16,444 bases of DNA from Fidelibacterota bacterium (GCA_018671635.1 JABHHG010000011.1:1-16444); one strand, 5' to 3'; counted from the first letter of the stretch, positions 6,777 to 16,108 are shown. A program made the numbers and translations. Notes: generated from the letters alone by a model not told the origin.

Positions 6777-7079
6777 ATGACATTAGAAAAATATAGTACA
6801 TTTTGGGAGTTCTACCCTTTTTATCTCTCTCAACATCAAAATTCAGTTTGCAGATTACTCCACTTTATAGGAACAAGTATTATTATCCTCCTGTTAATAT
6901 TCTATGTGGATTCAGCCAAGGACCTTTTATTTATTCCGTTGGTAGGGTATGGATTCGCATGGATGGGCCATTTTTTCTTTGAGAAAAATAAACCCGCAAC
7001 ATTTGAATATCCCCTTTATAGTTTGATGGGCGATTTTGTAATGTTTTGGCAGATTCTAACGCGGAAAGAAAAAATATAA
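6777..7079 (+). CDS. DUF962/Mpo1-like small membrane protein
   Basis: This 100-residue protein shows the family pattern throughout: FWEFYPFYLSQHQNSVCRLLHF, then GYGFAWMGHFFFEKNKPATF and YPLYSLMGDFVMFWQ. There are two clear hydrophobic stretches: residues ~30-45 (IGTSIIILLLIFYV) and about 50-65. The conserved histidines (H20, H29, H63) match the metal-binding set of the yeast relative Mpo1, a dioxygenase acting on 2-hydroxy fatty acids. The bacterial function is inferred only. It probably sits in the inner membrane. It stops 3 bases before the next gene, suggesting one transcript with it. Confidence 0.88.
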   Translation: MTLEKYSTFWEFYPFYLSQHQNSVCRLLHFIGTSIIILLLIFYVDSAKDLLFIPLVGYGFAWMGHFFFEKNKPATFEYPLYSLMGDFVMFWQILTRKEKI

Positions 7080-7082
7080 TTA

Positions 7083-10082
7083 ATGGATTATTTATCTGAC
7101 ATTCAAAATGTGCAATCCCAAGAATTGCAATTTCAGGATCTCATGCTACATCGTGTTCATGAAATTCTTATGGTGGCCAGCCCATATGACTCATTCATTT
7201 TAGAAGAAGACGGTCGCCTTACAGAGCAAATCCTTCATGAGTATTTAGGAATGAATCTTAGCTATGCACCACGAGTGTGGAGAGCTGCCACAGCAGGGAT
7301 TGCCCTTGAACTCCTTTCAAAACGCCCCTACGATTTAGTCATTGTCATGCTGAGAATTTCAGACATGGACCCTATTTCATTCGGGAAAAAAGTAAAAGAA
7401 TTATATCCCAATAAACCCATCATTTTGCTGGCATTTGATGAGTCTGAGATTAAGCAACTTCCTGAACATTACGATGATTCCATTGACAGTGTATTTATGT
7501 GGACGGGCAACTCCAGTGTTTTCCCAGCCATAATAAAATACTACGAAGACAAAAAAAATATCAAACGGGATATCAGAAAAGGAAATGTTCGCGCTATAAT
7601 CGTCATTGAAGATACGCCTAGATATTACTCAAATCTACTTCCCATGATTTATAAAGAGATTGTATATCATACCAAACTCTTGATGGATAAAAGTTTAAAT
7701 AATACCCATCGATTACTTCATATGCGTGCTCGACCCAAAATGTTATTGGCTAAAAATTATGAGGAAGCAGAAAAATACTTCAAACGTTATCGCATGAATA
7801 TTTTGGGTATCATATCTGATATTAGATTCCCCAAAAATGGAAAAATGAATCCAAATGCGGGACTTAAATTTGCAAAATTTGTCCGCTCCGTAGAAAAGAC
7901 CATGCCCATCGTCCTCCAAACGAATGAGAAGGGATTGGAAAAGGAGGCTAAAGAACTTTCCGTATTACTGTTAGAAAAAAAATCTCCCACCCTTTTTCAA
8001 GATTTGCGTGAGTTCATGGTACTTAATTTTGGATTTGGTGATTTTGTCTTTAGAAATCCAGACGGTGTTGAAACTGGTCGCGCAACCAGTATAATGGAAC
8101 TCTGTGAAATTCTTCAAAATATTTCGGAAAAATCTTTAGACTATCATGCCTCCAATAATCACTTTTCAAATTGGCTGGCAGCTCGTGGAGAACTTTCTCT
8201 CGCTACCCAATTTCGAGAAATTAAAAAGTCTGATTTCAAAACTTTAGAAGAACGACGACAAAATCATATTCGTCTCATTCAAGAATTTCAAAAGGAAAAT
8301 CGCTTAACTCAAGTAGTGGATTATAAAGTTAAATCTGGAACTCGTTCCGCCAACTTCCTCAGAATAAGCTCAGGATCTTTAGGGGGAAAAGCGCGCGGTT
8401 TGGCATTTGCGAATCTATCTTTATCCGAAACAAAGTTAGCGCAAAAGTTTCCAAATATTAAAATTAGAGTGCCAAAAATTGCGGTAATTGGTACGGATGA
8501 ATTTGATCGATTTATGGAGGTAAACCAATTTTGGGAAGTTGCATTAAACTCAAAAGATAATGAAGAACTTGCAAAGACCTTCTTGAAGGGAAGACTTTCA
8601 CGTGAGCTAGTCCATTCCCTCAAAGAATATTTAAAAGAGGTAAACTATCCTTTAGCAGTTCGATCATCCAGTTTGATGGAAGATTCGCAATACCAACCCC
8701 TTGCCGGCATGTATTCTACATTTATGCTACCCAACTCACATGAGGAATTAAAAGAGCGGTTAAGTCAAGTTTGTGAAGCCATAAAACGAGTTTTTGCATC
8801 AATATTTTTCCAAGAGCCTAAATCCATGATGGATAATATTATCCAACGTCATGAAGAAGAAAAAATGGCAGTTATTATCATGGAACTAATTGGGCAACAA
8901 AACGAGCAACGATTCTATCCCACTTTTTCAGGTGTGGCTCAATCATACAATTATTATCCTGTTTCATATATGAAGCGGGAAGAAGGCATTGCCTTTGTAG
9001 CGCTGGGTTTAGGTCGAACCATTGTAGATGGCGGAAAGTCTTTACGATTTTCTCCCAAGTACCCTAATATTTTACCTCAATATTATTCAATTCGCTCAAC
9101 GACCCAAAACTCACAGCATGAATTTTTTGCATTGGATTTAAATAATGGCGAAAGTCCACTTACTGGTGGCGAATCAGAAAATCTCAAATCATACTTACTC
9201 AATGATGCCGAATCAGATGGGGTACTTAAACATTTAGCCTCTGTAGTATCTTCTAATGATAATGTAATTCGTGATTCACTAAAATATGATGGCACGCGGG
9301 TGCTCACTTTTGCATCCATTCTAAAGTTTAAGCGAATACCCTTGGCGGAAATTATAAACAGACTTTTAGATTTGGGGACTATTGCGCTGGGTTGTCCTGT
9401 TGAAATTGAATTTGCAGTCAATCTTTCTGATAATAAAGATATACCTGATGAGTTCTGTTTACTCCAAATTAAGCCCATGGTTATTGGGGGAATGCAAACC
9501 ACTGATTTACTTACCGAAGAATCGCCTGAAGATATATTATGCAAAAGTGATTTAGTATTAGGGGATGGCATTAATCAGCAAATCCAGCATATTATTTATG
9601 TGGATCCTGATTCTTTTGATCGGAGTAAAACCCGTGAAATTGCAGAAGAAATTGAGGTTTTAAATAAGAAGTTAGGAAAGGATAATCCGTATATGCTCAT
9701 TGGTCCAGGACGTTGGGGAAGTTCTGACCCATGGTTGGGTGTGCCCGTAAACTGGCGGCAAATTGCCAATGCTAAAGTGATTGTAGAAGTGGGCATGGAT
9801 AAGTTGAATCCTGACCCCTCATTTGGGAGCCACTTTTTTCAGAATGTGACCAGTTTACAAATTGGATACTTCACTATCTCTAAACGTGACCACGAAAAAA
9901 ATGTGGATTGGAATTGGTTAGCTAATTTTACAGAAAAAGAACAAACGACCCATCTACGTTTATTAGAACTCAAACATCCACTATTTGTTCGGATTGATGG
10001 AAGTAAAGGTGAAGGATTAATTCTTAAACCCAAGCCCCCCAAACAAGAACAAATGGACGAAGAATTGTCTTCTGGAATATAA
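7083..10082 (+). CDS. PEP-synthase-like protein: two receiver-like domains plus PPDK ATP-binding region
   Basis: This is a 999-residue cytosolic protein. The first receiver-like domain (about 28-150) has lost the phospho-acceptor: the usual aspartate position reads VIVM. The second (about 170-320) keeps the acidic pair (IED) and a good acceptor, D246 in IISDIRF. After a helical linker, residues from about 428 carry the PPDK/PEP-synthase N-terminal ATP-grasp fold: SGSLGGKARGLAFANL, VRSSSLMEDSQYQPLAGMYS (526-545), and an 'LLQIKPM' end near 800. A conserved tail includes GPGRWGSSDPWLG (about 874). The phosphohistidine swivel domain and PEP/pyruvate barrel of true PEP synthase (about 800 residues) are absent. 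It cannot therefore run the standard dikinase reaction alone. Similar large proteins occur in Bacteroidota. Their substrate is unknown. Confidence 0.85.
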   Translation: MDYLSDIQNVQSQELQFQDLMLHRVHEILMVASPYDSFILEEDGRLTEQILHEYLGMNLSYAPRVWRAATAGIALELLSKRPYDLVIVMLRISDMDPISFGKKVKELYPNKPIILLAFDESEIKQLPEHYDDSIDSVFMWTGNSSVFPAIIKYYEDKKNIKRDIRKGNVRAIIVIEDTPRYYSNLLPMIYKEIVYHTKLLMDKSLNNTHRLLHMRARPKMLLAKNYEEAEKYFKRYRMNILGIISDIRFPKNGKMNPNAGLKFAKFVRSVEKTMPIVLQTNEKGLEKEAKELSVLLLEKKSPTLFQDLREFMVLNFGFGDFVFRNPDGVETGRATSIMELCEILQNISEKSLDYHASNNHFSNWLAARGELSLATQFREIKKSDFKTLEERRQNHIRLIQEFQKENRLTQVVDYKVKSGTRSANFLRISSGSLGGKARGLAFANLSLSETKLAQKFPNIKIRVPKIAVIGTDEFDRFMEVNQFWEVALNSKDNEELAKTFLKGRLSRELVHSLKEYLKEVNYPLAVRSSSLMEDSQYQPLAGMYSTFMLPNSHEELKERLSQVCEAIKRVFASIFFQEPKSMMDNIIQRHEEEKMAVIIMELIGQQNEQRFYPTFSGVAQSYNYYPVSYMKREEGIAFVALGLGRTIVDGGKSLRFSPKYPNILPQYYSIRSTTQNSQHEFFALDLNNGESPLTGGESENLKSYLLNDAESDGVLKHLASVVSSNDNVIRDSLKYDGTRVLTFASILKFKRIPLAEIINRLLDLGTIALGCPVEIEFAVNLSDNKDIPDEFCLLQIKPMVIGGMQTTDLLTEESPEDILCKSDLVLGDGINQQIQHIIYVDPDSFDRSKTREIAEEIEVLNKKLGKDNPYMLIGPGRWGSSDPWLGVPVNWRQIANAKVIVEVGMDKLNPDPSFGSHFFQNVTSLQIGYFTISKRDHEKNVDWNWLANFTEKEQTTHLRLLELKHPLFVRIDGSKGEGLILKPKPPKQEQMDEELSSGI

Positions 10083-10110
10083 AAAAGCCCCTCAAAGAGG
10101 GGCTTTTTTT
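10081..10110. terminator. Bidirectional intrinsic terminator
   Basis: GCCCCTC (10087-10093) and GAGGGGC (10097-10103) form a perfect 7-bp GC-rich stem with an AAA loop. Six A precede it and seven T follow, so it works in both directions. It ends the PEP-synthase-like gene (whose stop overlaps it) and the convergent gdhA. Confidence 0.93.
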
Positions 10111-10133
10111 ATTAACCATTAACTATTAACTAT
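10111..10133. repeat. 7-bp tandem repeat ATTAACY, 3.3 copies
   Basis: The units ATTAACC, ATTAACT and ATTAACT follow head to tail, plus a partial AT, between the bidirectional terminator and the gdhA stop. The composition resembles the 8-bp ACTATTTM units beside the four-helix-bundle gene. It may be the same class of intergenic low-complexity tract. Confidence 0.6.
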
Positions 10134-10141
10134 AAAGTAAT

Positions 10142-11479
10142 CTATACCACACCTTGATCAAGCATTGAATCCGCTACTTTTATAAACCCAGCTATATTGG
10201 CGCCTTTAACATAATTTACAGAATCACCAGATTTACCATATTTCACACATTGGCTGTGGATATTTTTCATTATGTCTTTAAGCTTTTCATCTACCTCTTC
10301 ACGGCTCCAATTTAGACGCATACTATTCTGGCTCATCTCTAATCCAGATACTGCTACACCACCTGCATTGGCAGCTTTACCCGGACCAAACAGAACTCCC
10401 TTTTCTAAAAATACTTCAACTGCTTCAGGTTCTGTAGGCATATTCGCACCCTCTACCACGCATAAACATCCATTCTTAACTAAGTGTTTAGCTTCATCAC
10501 CATTAATCTCATTTTGAGTTGCACATGGAATTGCTACATCACATTTGGCACCCCAGGGTCGTTTATCTGACCAATATTCACAGCCATATTTATCAGCATA
10601 TTCTTTAATACGACCCCGTTTCTTATTTTTCAAATCCATGATGAATTGTAGTTTTTCTCCATCAATACCATCTGCATCATAAATTGTACCCGTTGAATCT
10701 GAAAGGGTTACCACTTTACCTCCCAATTGAATCACTTTCTCAGTGGCGAATTGTGCCACATTTCCCGAACCTGAAATGGCAACCGTTTTACCTTTAAAAT
10801 TATCGCCATTTTCATTCAACATTTCTTTTGCAAAATAGACGGCACCATAGCCGGTGGCTTCAGGCCGAATTAGGCTACCGCCCCAGTTCAATCCCTTGCC
10901 AGTTAGAACACCTGCGAATTCATTGCAGAGTCGTTTATACTGGCCAAACATAAATCCGATTTCGCGACCACCCACCCCAATATCTCCAGCAGGAACATCT
11001 GTATTCGGGCCAATATGTCGAAACAGCTCGCTCATAAATGACTGACAAAAACTCATAATTTCATTATCAGATTTACCTTTCGGATCAAAATCTGAACCCC
11101 CTTTGCCCCCACCCATAGGAAGTGTGGTCAAGCTATTCTTAAAAATTTGCTCAAATCCTAAAAACTTCAATATACCCAAATCAACTGAAGGGTGAAATCG
11201 AAGTCCACCTTTATATGGTCCTATGGCAGAGTTAAATTCTACCCTGAAACCACGGTTCACATTCACGTTACCTTGATCGTCGCGCCATGGTACTCTGAAC
11301 ATAATCACGCGTTCCGGCTCGACTATTCGATCTAATATTTTATGATGGAGGTAATGAGGATTATCCTCTAAATAATCCCAAATTGATTCTACCACTTCTT
11401 TTACCGCCTGATGAAATTCTTCTTCAGCGGGATTCTTGTTAATCACCGTTTCCATAAATTGGTCAACTGATGTGTACAT
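10142..11479 (-). CDS. gdhA: NADP-type glutamate dehydrogenase
   Basis: This 445-residue protein matches the small hexameric bacterial enzyme (E. coli GdhA, 447). It interconverts 2-oxoglutarate plus ammonium with glutamate in the cytosol. Visible marks are GPYKGGLRFHPSVDL with the substrate lysine, LPMGGGKGGSDFDP with the catalytic-site lysine, PAGDIGVGGREIGFMFGQY, and the dinucleotide-binding AISGSGNVAQFA. NADP(H) preference is inferred from the subfamily. The ATG at 11479 follows AGGAG at 7 bases, an excellent ribosome site. It is a single gene ending at the shared terminator and is divergent from the tetR operon. Confidence 0.96.
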   Translation of the reverse strand: MYTSVDQFMETVINKNPAEEEFHQAVKEVVESIWDYLEDNPHYLHHKILDRIVEPERVIMFRVPWRDDQGNVNVNRGFRVEFNSAIGPYKGGLRFHPSVDLGILKFLGFEQIFKNSLTTLPMGGGKGGSDFDPKGKSDNEIMSFCQSFMSELFRHIGPNTDVPAGDIGVGGREIGFMFGQYKRLCNEFAGVLTGKGLNWGGSLIRPEATGYGAVYFAKEMLNENGDNFKGKTVAISGSGNVAQFATEKVIQLGGKVVTLSDSTGTIYDADGIDGEKLQFIMDLKNKKRGRIKEYADKYGCEYWSDKRPWGAKCDVAIPCATQNEINGDEAKHLVKNGCLCVVEGANMPTEPEAVEVFLEKGVLFGPGKAANAGGVAVSGLEMSQNSMRLNWSREEVDEKLKDIMKNIHSQCVKYGKSGDSVNYVKGANIAGFIKVADSMLDQGVV

Positions 11480-11507
11480 ATGTTCTCCTGTAAAACTTTT
11501 AAAAAAT

Positions 11508-11513
11508 ATTATA
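11508..11513 (-). promoter_or_regulatory. Possible -10 element for gdhA
   Basis: A consensus TATAAT lies on the minus strand 28 bases before the gdhA start. No convincing -35 is seen at the expected distance, and the surroundings are AT-rich, so chance is possible. The 216-bp gap between gdhA and tetR must hold both promoters. Confidence 0.3.
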
Positions 11514-11666
11514 TTACTTTAGCCCAATATTGCATTACCATTCAACTTAATCTCTGCATCACATCTTCACTAAATTAATTGGAAAATACTGGCGAAAAAT
11601 TACGAAGATTCTAAACGTAGATAACCAAAAAAATATTGGGGTGGTATATAAAAATATTCTTAAATT

Positions 11667-11694
11667 GGAAACGTATTAAACGAATACCGTTTCC
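11667..11694. promoter_or_regulatory. Likely TetR autoregulatory operator
   Basis: GGAAACG-TATT (11667-11677) mirrors AATA-C-CGTTTCC (11683-11694) around the centre AAACG. The half-sites are complementary except for one extra base in the right arm. TetR-family proteins typically bind dyads of this size near their own promoter. It ends one base before the tetR ATG, so binding would block transcription or early elongation of the whole operon. As RNA it could also form a hairpin next to the start codon. Confidence 0.65.
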
Positions 11695-11695
11695 T

Positions 11696-12316
11696 ATGGC
11701 AAACAATAAAAGTACACAAGAATCAATTATACTCAACCATGGATTTGAGCGGCTCATCACGGATGGGGTTCGGTCATTTACAGTAGAAAATTTAGCGGGA
11801 TGTCTGTGCATGAGTAAGAAGACAATCTATAAATTTTTCCCTACAAAAGAAGCCCTCATTGATAAAATTGTTTCGTTTCGACTGGCTCAAATTGAAGCTG
11901 AAATTAAGGCCGTAATTGAAAGTGATTCCAATCCTATTCAGCAATTTTTAGGGGTAATGAACATTTTTTATAATTCTACTGCCAAATTAAAAATTGAACA
12001 AATTGGGGAGTTAAAGAATAGATATCCTAAAATGTGGACACGTATTGAAACCTTTAGACTAAATAGACGAGAAGATTTTTATTCCATCTTAAAAAATGCA
12101 CAAAAAAAAGGATTGGTGAGAGAAAATTTGGATATTGATCTCATCGCCACCATTTATACAAATATCATTAATTCCACTTTTCAACCTGAGTTTTTTATCG
12201 ATAATTCACTCCTGCCAAGAGTAGTTCTTCCAGCATTTGTTGAAATGGTTTCAGGCGGATTACTCAGTAAAGATGGTCAGAAGTATTATCAACAAATTAA
12301 AGGAAGTACAACATGA
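11696..12316 (+). CDS. TetR/AcrR-family transcriptional regulator
   Basis: This 206-residue protein has an N-terminal helix-turn-helix at about residues 29-48 (FTVENLAG...MSKKTIYKFFPTKEALID), the standard TetR DNA-binding pattern, followed by an all-helical ligand-binding region. The frame opens at a TTG at 11636, but that start would place the dyad 11667-11694 inside the gene. The ATG at 11696 gives the usual short N-terminus before helix 1. No clear Shine-Dalgarno site precedes it. The stop overlaps the RND gene start in ATGA, so the regulator is the first gene of the transport operon and probably represses it. The ligand is unknown; an exported lipid-like or toxic compound is a reasonable guess. 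Confidence 0.92.
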   Translation: MANNKSTQESIILNHGFERLITDGVRSFTVENLAGCLCMSKKTIYKFFPTKEALIDKIVSFRLAQIEAEIKAVIESDSNPIQQFLGVMNIFYNSTAKLKIEQIGELKNRYPKMWTRIETFRLNRREDFYSILKNAQKKGLVRENLDIDLIATIYTNIINSTFQPEFFIDNSLLPRVVLPAFVEMVSGGLLSKDGQKYYQQIKGSTT

Positions 12317-14592
12317 AGTCTTGGTTATCTCAGCAAGTCTTAACACATCCCAAAAGATTAATTATTGTGAATGTATTATTTACTATCCTATTTGCCTATG
12401 GTCTAAAATGGTTAGTCATCGATGATAATTTCATGAATATGTTGCCCAAAGATATTGAATCTCGGCGCGTTTGGGAAGAAGTTGAAGCTGAATTTGGTGC
12501 ATCAGAAATGATGTTTATTGCTTTCGGGCATTCAGGAAAATCTATCTATCATCAAGAGAGTTTTAAATCCGTTTGGGATTTAACTGAGCTTATTGAAAAT
12601 TCACCTTATGTAGATGAAGTAATATCAATTTCTACCATGAATCGTATGGATTCTGAAGATGGATTTATGGAAATTGATGATCTGCAACCTAATCGAAATC
12701 TTTCAACTGAAGCTATTCAAGATATCAAAATATACTTGGATAATAATCCAGATATGAAAGCCAGGGTTATTGGAAAAAGTGGTGACTTCATGAGCATGGT
12801 AGTTCGGCCTAAAGATGGAAATGAAGTGGTCTTATTCACCAATAGTGTATTGGCCATAACCGATTCACTCTTAACTGATTATGAAGTTCACTATGCTGGG
12901 AATTCATATATCACAGGTGTGGTTCCAGAAATTGTTCAGAATGATGTTTCCAAACTCATGGGAATTGGTATCATTATTATGGTGATTATGCTGTTAGCTA
13001 ATCTCCGAAATGTATCTGCTGTTGCCATGGTGATGCTAATAATCATAATGTCTATGGTGAGTATGTTGGGGTCAATGGGATGGATATTTTATTTAACGGG
13101 AATCGAATACTTCCACTTTTCAATGATGAATACTTCAATGCCAATTATATTACTCACTATAGCCAATTCTGACAGTGTTCATTTTATTACTCGATTTTTC
13201 AGAGAGGTCAGAAAGAAAAAAGATGTTAATGAGGCCGTTACCAAATCATTAAATGCATTATTTCTACCTATATTTTTAACGTCACTCACCACAGCCGTGG
13301 CATTTATGACACTTATTTCATCACCCATTAAACATATGATGGGATATGGGATTGCAATTGCTTTTGGGATTTTATGGGCATGGATATTATCCTTAACCAT
13401 CCTCCCATCCCTTATAGTTTTAAAAAAATGGAATTTAAATTCTGCCGCATTATCCCAAAGTAGCTATTTAGAAAGATGGATTGAAAAATTAGGGCAAAAA
13501 AATCTCATGGTTCCAAAACGCGTGTTGACTTTTGGAGCATTATTAGTCTTTATCGTTTCATTCGGACTCTGGAAAGTCAATGTAGAAGTAAATGTGATTA
13601 AATTTTTCAAACCTGGAAATCCCATTCGAGAAAGCTCCGAGTTTATTGATCGGGAATTAACCGGTTCTATGAGTTTATTGTTTAAAACGACAGGAGATAT
13701 GAAGGATCCCCATGTATTAAATGATATGTTATTGATACAAAAAAAAGCGGAATCTTTCCCTCAATCTAATACTTCTATCTCTATTGCAGATGTTATCAAA
13801 AGCATGCATAAAGTGGTTATGGATGACGACCCCAAATATGAAACCATTCCAGAAACACGGGGTAAAGTTAATAATCTATTCACCATGTATAGCATGTCTG
13901 GCGATCCTGACGATTTCAATTCTCTGGTTGATTATAATTATGAAACGGGACTCATAACGTCATTACTCAATTCAATTTCTACCAATGAATCTGTAGAAAT
14001 GGTGACCGAATTGGAGTCATTTATTGAGGACGAGGTAACCTCTGATTTAGAAATTAAAATTTCAGGAATGGTGGTTTTCCTACGAGATTTTGTGGATTTA
14101 GTGGTTCGCTCATCATTTATCAGTATTGGATTATCTATTATTATTATCTTCATCATCGCATGGATATTTTTTGGATCTGTTAGATGGGGACTACTTTCTG
14201 TAATTCCACTGGTTTCGGCCATCATTTTAAATTTTGGACTTATGGGACATTTTGAAGTTCACTTGAGCCACATGACCGCATTACTCACCTCCATAATTAT
14301 TGGCGTTGGCGTTGATTTTGCAATCCATTATATTGCTGAGTTTAGACGTAATTCTCGTCGGGGGTATAGTATCGATGAAGTGAGTATAAAAACCACAGAA
14401 GATGTGGGATATCCCATTCTTCTTGACGTGGCATCAAATATGGGATTCGCAGCACTATTATTCTCCGCATTAATACCCTTAAATTACATGGGTGGTCTTA
14501 TGGTATTTGCCATGATTTCAACATCTTTGGGAACCCTTACATTATTGGCAACTATAGTAGAAATATTTAAAAAACATCTTTATAATAAATGA
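12313..14592 (+). CDS. RND/MMPL-family inner-membrane exporter
   Basis: This 759-residue protein has the two-fold RND layout. One N-terminal membrane segment (~15-37) is followed by a periplasmic loop and five segments (about 214-233, 237-262, 272-290, 315-337, 343-370). A second half then repeats it: segment ~400-418, loop 420-590, and segments near 596-620, 623-642, 650-672, 700-720 and 727-750. The MMPL-type signature GVGVDFAIHYIAEF is in segment 10, and its counterpart ANSDSVHFITRF is in segment 4, carrying aspartates expected to relay protons. It is shorter than AcrB-type pumps and closer to the lipid-exporting MMPL/HpnN group. AAAGGAAG precedes its ATG. The LolA-like gene follows 7 bases later, suggesting lipid or lipoprotein cargo. 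Confidence 0.92.
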   Translation: MKSWLSQQVLTHPKRLIIVNVLFTILFAYGLKWLVIDDNFMNMLPKDIESRRVWEEVEAEFGASEMMFIAFGHSGKSIYHQESFKSVWDLTELIENSPYVDEVISISTMNRMDSEDGFMEIDDLQPNRNLSTEAIQDIKIYLDNNPDMKARVIGKSGDFMSMVVRPKDGNEVVLFTNSVLAITDSLLTDYEVHYAGNSYITGVVPEIVQNDVSKLMGIGIIIMVIMLLANLRNVSAVAMVMLIIIMSMVSMLGSMGWIFYLTGIEYFHFSMMNTSMPIILLTIANSDSVHFITRFFREVRKKKDVNEAVTKSLNALFLPIFLTSLTTAVAFMTLISSPIKHMMGYGIAIAFGILWAWILSLTILPSLIVLKKWNLNSAALSQSSYLERWIEKLGQKNLMVPKRVLTFGALLVFIVSFGLWKVNVEVNVIKFFKPGNPIRESSEFIDRELTGSMSLLFKTTGDMKDPHVLNDMLLIQKKAESFPQSNTSISIADVIKSMHKVVMDDDPKYETIPETRGKVNNLFTMYSMSGDPDDFNSLVDYNYETGLITSLLNSISTNESVEMVTELESFIEDEVTSDLEIKISGMVVFLRDFVDLVVRSSFISIGLSIIIIFIIAWIFFGSVRWGLLSVIPLVSAIILNFGLMGHFEVHLSHMTALLTSIIIGVGVDFAIHYIAEFRRNSRRGYSIDEVSIKTTEDVGYPILLDVASNMGFAALLFSALIPLNYMGGLMVFAMISTSLGTLTLLATIVEIFKKHLYNK

Positions 14593-14599
14593 GAAATTC

Positions 14600-15349
14600 A
14601 TGAAAGTAATCAAATTAATATCCATTAGTATTTTATTTCAAAGTCTCTTTGCACTCACTGGTATTGAACTTGCACAAATAGTGGATGACCGAGAATCTCC
14701 AATAGATATGAAGTCTAATATGAGTATGTTTCTGACTAATAAAAATGGAAAGACGCGTACCTCATCCATTCGTTCATATTCTAAAGATGGAAATAAAAAA
14801 CAGATTCTTTGGTTTTTAGCTCCAGCGGATGACAAAGGTGTGGCCTACCTAAAAATTGAACATGAAGATAAAAATGATGATATGAAACTATGGTTACCCA
14901 ATTTCAAAAAAGTTCGACGCATCTCATCCCGAAAAAAATCTGAATCATTTATGGGTTCTGATATGAGCTATGAAGATATGACCAGTCGAAATATGGATGA
15001 ATATACCTATTCAATTTCAGGTGAAGATATTATTAATAATGTGGATTGCTATATTTTAGAGAGTATTCCGAATGGAATAAAAACCGAATACTCAAAACAT
15101 AATTCTTGGATTACTAAAGATACTCACTTGGCTGTTAAAGAAGAATCATTTGATAAAAATGGGGAACTACTCAAGAGTAAATCCATTATCTATCAACAAA
15201 TAAAGAAATATCATATCATGAAAGAATTACATGTAAAAAATGTACAACGCAATCATCAAACGGTATTGAAATTTGACAATATTGAAGTTGATTCAGGGAT
15301 CAAAGATAATATATTTCATGAGAAAAATTTAAAAAGAATGCCTAAATAG
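14600..15349 (+). CDS. LolA-like periplasmic outer-membrane lipoprotein-sorting protein
   Basis: This 249-residue protein has a hydrophobic signal peptide (about 1-19, ending near ALTG). Its mature part matches the LolA-like family that accompanies RND transporters: LWFLAPADDKGVAYLKIEH, WLPNFKKVRRISSRKKSESF, MGSDMSYEDMTSRN, then DCYILESIP and a strand-rich end. LolA folds are half-barrels that carry lipid or lipoprotein chains across the periplasm. It lies 7 bases after the RND gene, the usual pairing, and 8 bases before the ZIP gene. It may hand RND cargo to the outer membrane. True LolA (lipoprotein chaperone) is less likely because of the length and motifs. Confidence 0.88.
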   Translation: MKVIKLISISILFQSLFALTGIELAQIVDDRESPIDMKSNMSMFLTNKNGKTRTSSIRSYSKDGNKKQILWFLAPADDKGVAYLKIEHEDKNDDMKLWLPNFKKVRRISSRKKSESFMGSDMSYEDMTSRNMDEYTYSISGEDIINNVDCYILESIPNGIKTEYSKHNSWITKDTHLAVKEESFDKNGELLKSKSIIYQQIKKYHIMKELHVKNVQRNHQTVLKFDNIEVDSGIKDNIFHEKNLKRMPK

Positions 15350-15357
15350 GGGACTCA

Positions 15358-16101
15358 ATGGTCTTAGGTTACATCATATTTTTTAGCCTTTTAGGCAGTG
15401 TGGGAAGTGTACTGATTAGTGCGCTTTTCCTCGTTTTCCCAGATAAAATCCAAAAGGGGCTTATTCCTAAATGTATTAGTTTTGCAACGGGTACATTATT
15501 AGGGGCTGCATTTTTAGGCTTAATTCCCCATGCAGCAGAAGACTTTGGGGATGTCCGATTGACGCTGCTCATGGTTCTTGTGGGACTTATCATCTTTTTT
15601 ATACTTGAAAAGTTTGTGATTTGGCGTCATTGTCATGATGACCATTGTCATGTGCATGAAGCCTCCGGATCACTCATCATGATTGGCGATGCATTCCATA
15701 ATTTTGTAGATGGTATCGTGATTGCCGCTACATTTACCACGTCAATCCCATTGGGAATCACCACTGCATTTTCTGTAATTACCCACGAAATTCCCCAAGA
15801 AGTAGGCGATTTCGCCATCTTACTCAAAAACAATTACACCAAAAAACGAGCCTTTATGCTCAATATAATTTCAGGACTTAGCTCTTTTGCGGGTGCAATT
15901 TTAGCTTACTTTTTTATGTCATCTTTAACTAATGCAACTCCATATATCATGTCAATTTCTGCAGCCAGTTTTATATATGTGGCTATCAGTGATTTAATTC
16001 CCCATTTGCAAGAGCATACAAATCCTAAGGAGAGTATTATCCAAATCCTGCTCATTCTTGCAGGGATTTCAGCCATTTATTTTATGAGTCATACCCATTA
16101 A
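15358..16101 (+). CDS. ZIP-family divalent metal transporter
   Basis: This 247-residue inner-membrane protein has about eight hydrophobic segments. The metal-site motifs are intact: HNFVDGIVIAA (from about 113) in segment 4 and HEIPQEVGDFAILL (from about 143) in segment 5. A histidine-rich loop RHCHDDHCHVHEA precedes segment 4 and could bind metal. The family moves zinc or other divalent metals towards the cytosol. AGGGGA stands before the ATG. It sits between the LolA-like gene and the outer-membrane barrel gene, so it is cotranscribed with the exporter, an unexpected place for a metal importer. Substrate specificity cannot be read. Confidence 0.93.
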   Translation: MVLGYIIFFSLLGSVGSVLISALFLVFPDKIQKGLIPKCISFATGTLLGAAFLGLIPHAAEDFGDVRLTLLMVLVGLIIFFILEKFVIWRHCHDDHCHVHEASGSLIMIGDAFHNFVDGIVIAATFTTSIPLGITTAFSVITHEIPQEVGDFAILLKNNYTKKRAFMLNIISGLSSFAGAILAYFFMSSLTNATPYIMSISAASFIYVAISDLIPHLQEHTNPKESIIQILLILAGISAIYFMSHTH

Positions 16102-16108
16102 GAATATC

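Noticed and set aside
9083..9571. 162-codon minus-strand frame inside the PEP-synthase-like gene
   Set aside because: Serine-rich, low-motif translation antisense to a clearly conserved domain; a shadow frame.
10111..10133. Mobile-element end beside gdhA
   Set aside because: The 7-bp repeats have no matching inverted partner nearby and no associated gene, so they are treated as simple low-complexity sequence.
11636..11695. TTG start giving TetR 20 extra residues
   Set aside because: It would put the dyad inside the gene, and the extra residues do not match TetR N-termini.
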